Positions 6,570 through 6,740 of a stretch of DNA of 6,740 bases are shown piece by piece; positions within the stretch are counted from its first letter, which is position 1, and each line of letters begins with the position of its first letter. This stretch comes from Actinomycetota bacterium (GTDB lineage: Bacteria; Actinomycetota; Acidimicrobiia; Acidimicrobiales; JACCXE01). The translations under genes were made by a program, and so were the position numbers. The notes below the pieces were generated by a model. The model had not been told where the DNA came from, searched no databases, and saw nothing but the letters and a program-made list of their open reading frames with translations. Location: positions 1 through 6,740 of the forward strand of contig JACCXE010000378.1 of the NCBI GenBank assembly GCA_013697265.1, read 5' to 3'.

Positions 6570-6696
6570 CGAGCCGGGCACGGAAACCGGATCACGGGGC
6601 GACTGGTGGCCGACGTTCGCGAATTCGCCCGACGTGCTCGAACACGCGGTCGCCGGGTTCCGCCTCTACCGCAAACACCGGCCCGTAACGGCCTAA
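6523..6696 (+). pseudogene. Truncated N-terminal fragment of a carboxymuconolactone decarboxylase (CMD/AhpD)-like gene
   Basis: The 57-residue ORF resembles the first ~50 residues of a group of actinobacterial CMD/AhpD-like proteins. MYDCVFAGRDPVDEPGTETG (4-23), DWWPTFANSPDVLEHAVAGF (27-46) and RLYR (47-50) follow the pattern I know for that group. In full-length members the chain goes on past RLYR into the ~150-residue domain with the Cys-x-x-Cys-type or Cys/His active site. Here it changes to KHRPVTA and stops with TAA. Neither other forward frame after the break continues the family pattern (one stops at once, the other reads NGLTSGRAC), so a single indel does not explain it. The active-site region is absent, so it is not expected to be catalytic. 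Start GTG 6523 is chosen for its ribosome site; ATG 6532 is the alternative. It overlaps the DUF1992 gene by 47 bases. It could be a deletion remnant, a recombination junction or an assembly artefact. The family match is from memory of the sequence pattern. Confidence 0.6.
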
Positions 6697-6697
6697 C

Positions 6698-6740
6698 TTC
6701 GGGGCGGGCGTGCCGAGCGGCAATAATCGCCCGTCCCGAA
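6698..6740 (+). terminator. Long GC-rich hairpin after the last stop, probable terminator
   Basis: An inverted repeat starts two bases after the TAA stop. Left arm TTCGGGGCGGGCG (6698-6710) pairs with right arm CGCCCGTCCCGAA (6728-6740): 12 Watson-Crick pairs and one G-U pair (6704/6734). The 17-base loop holds a second short stem, TGCC (6711-6714) with GGCA (6719-6722), around a GAGC tetraloop. Position and stability fit an intrinsic terminator closing the operon. The window ends on the last base of the right arm, so the T-tract that would confirm this cannot be seen. Confidence 0.6.

Noticed and set aside
6691..6697. GCCTAAC as proof of an integron attC site
   Set aside because: The heptamer is an Ala codon plus stop plus C and recurs at 6024-6030; the matching right site is outside the window and no integrase is seen, so it is kept only as an alternative for the hairpin.
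1..6740. CRISPR array, tRNA or rRNA genes, transposase or insertion-sequence ends
   Set aside because: No regularly spaced direct repeats, no cloverleaf or rRNA-like stretch, and no transposase motifs were seen; the genes are packed too closely to hide such elements.

Overview
The window is a GC-rich stretch with seven complete or nearly complete genes plus a partial gene at the left edge and a broken one at the right edge, all on the plus strand. The base composition, the codon bias toward G/C in third positions, the GTG/TTG-type starts, and the actinobacterial style of the SenX3-like kinase and the DUF1992 protein suggest a high-GC Actinomycetota, possibly Acidimicrobiia. That placement is inferred from protein style only, not from a marker gene.

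Positions 1-5116 hold a compact phosphate-specific transport and signalling operon in the order pstS (3' part only), pstC, pstA, pstB, a phoR/senX3-like histidine kinase, phoU. Three of the junctions (pstC/pstA, pstB/kinase, kinase/phoU) are four-base ATGA overlaps, which points to translational coupling. PstS captures phosphate outside the membrane, PstC and PstA form the channel, and PstB supplies ATP hydrolysis. PhoU and the kinase would pass the transporter's state to a response regulator. No response regulator gene is in the window, and the kinase has no membrane segment of its own.

Positions 5118-6569 carry two genes that follow with almost no spacing: an EamA/DMT-family ten-helix transporter with an unusual start (no ATG or GTG available), and a DUF1992 (DnaJC28-like conserved region) protein. 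Both may be read through from the pst operon, since no terminator is visible between them and phoU.

Positions 6523-6696 encode a 57-residue ORF that looks like the first ~50 residues of a carboxymuconolactone decarboxylase (CMD/AhpD)-like protein, cut off before the region where that family has its catalytic Cys pair. Two bases after its stop codon lies a 13-bp inverted repeat with a nested hairpin that runs exactly to the window end, most likely a transcription terminator. No stretch over 300 bases lacks a gene. There is no sign of RNA genes, CRISPR, insertion sequences or a clearly new defence or metabolic system. The odd points are the truncated CMD gene with its hairpin, the soluble kinase without a regulator, and the start of the EamA gene.
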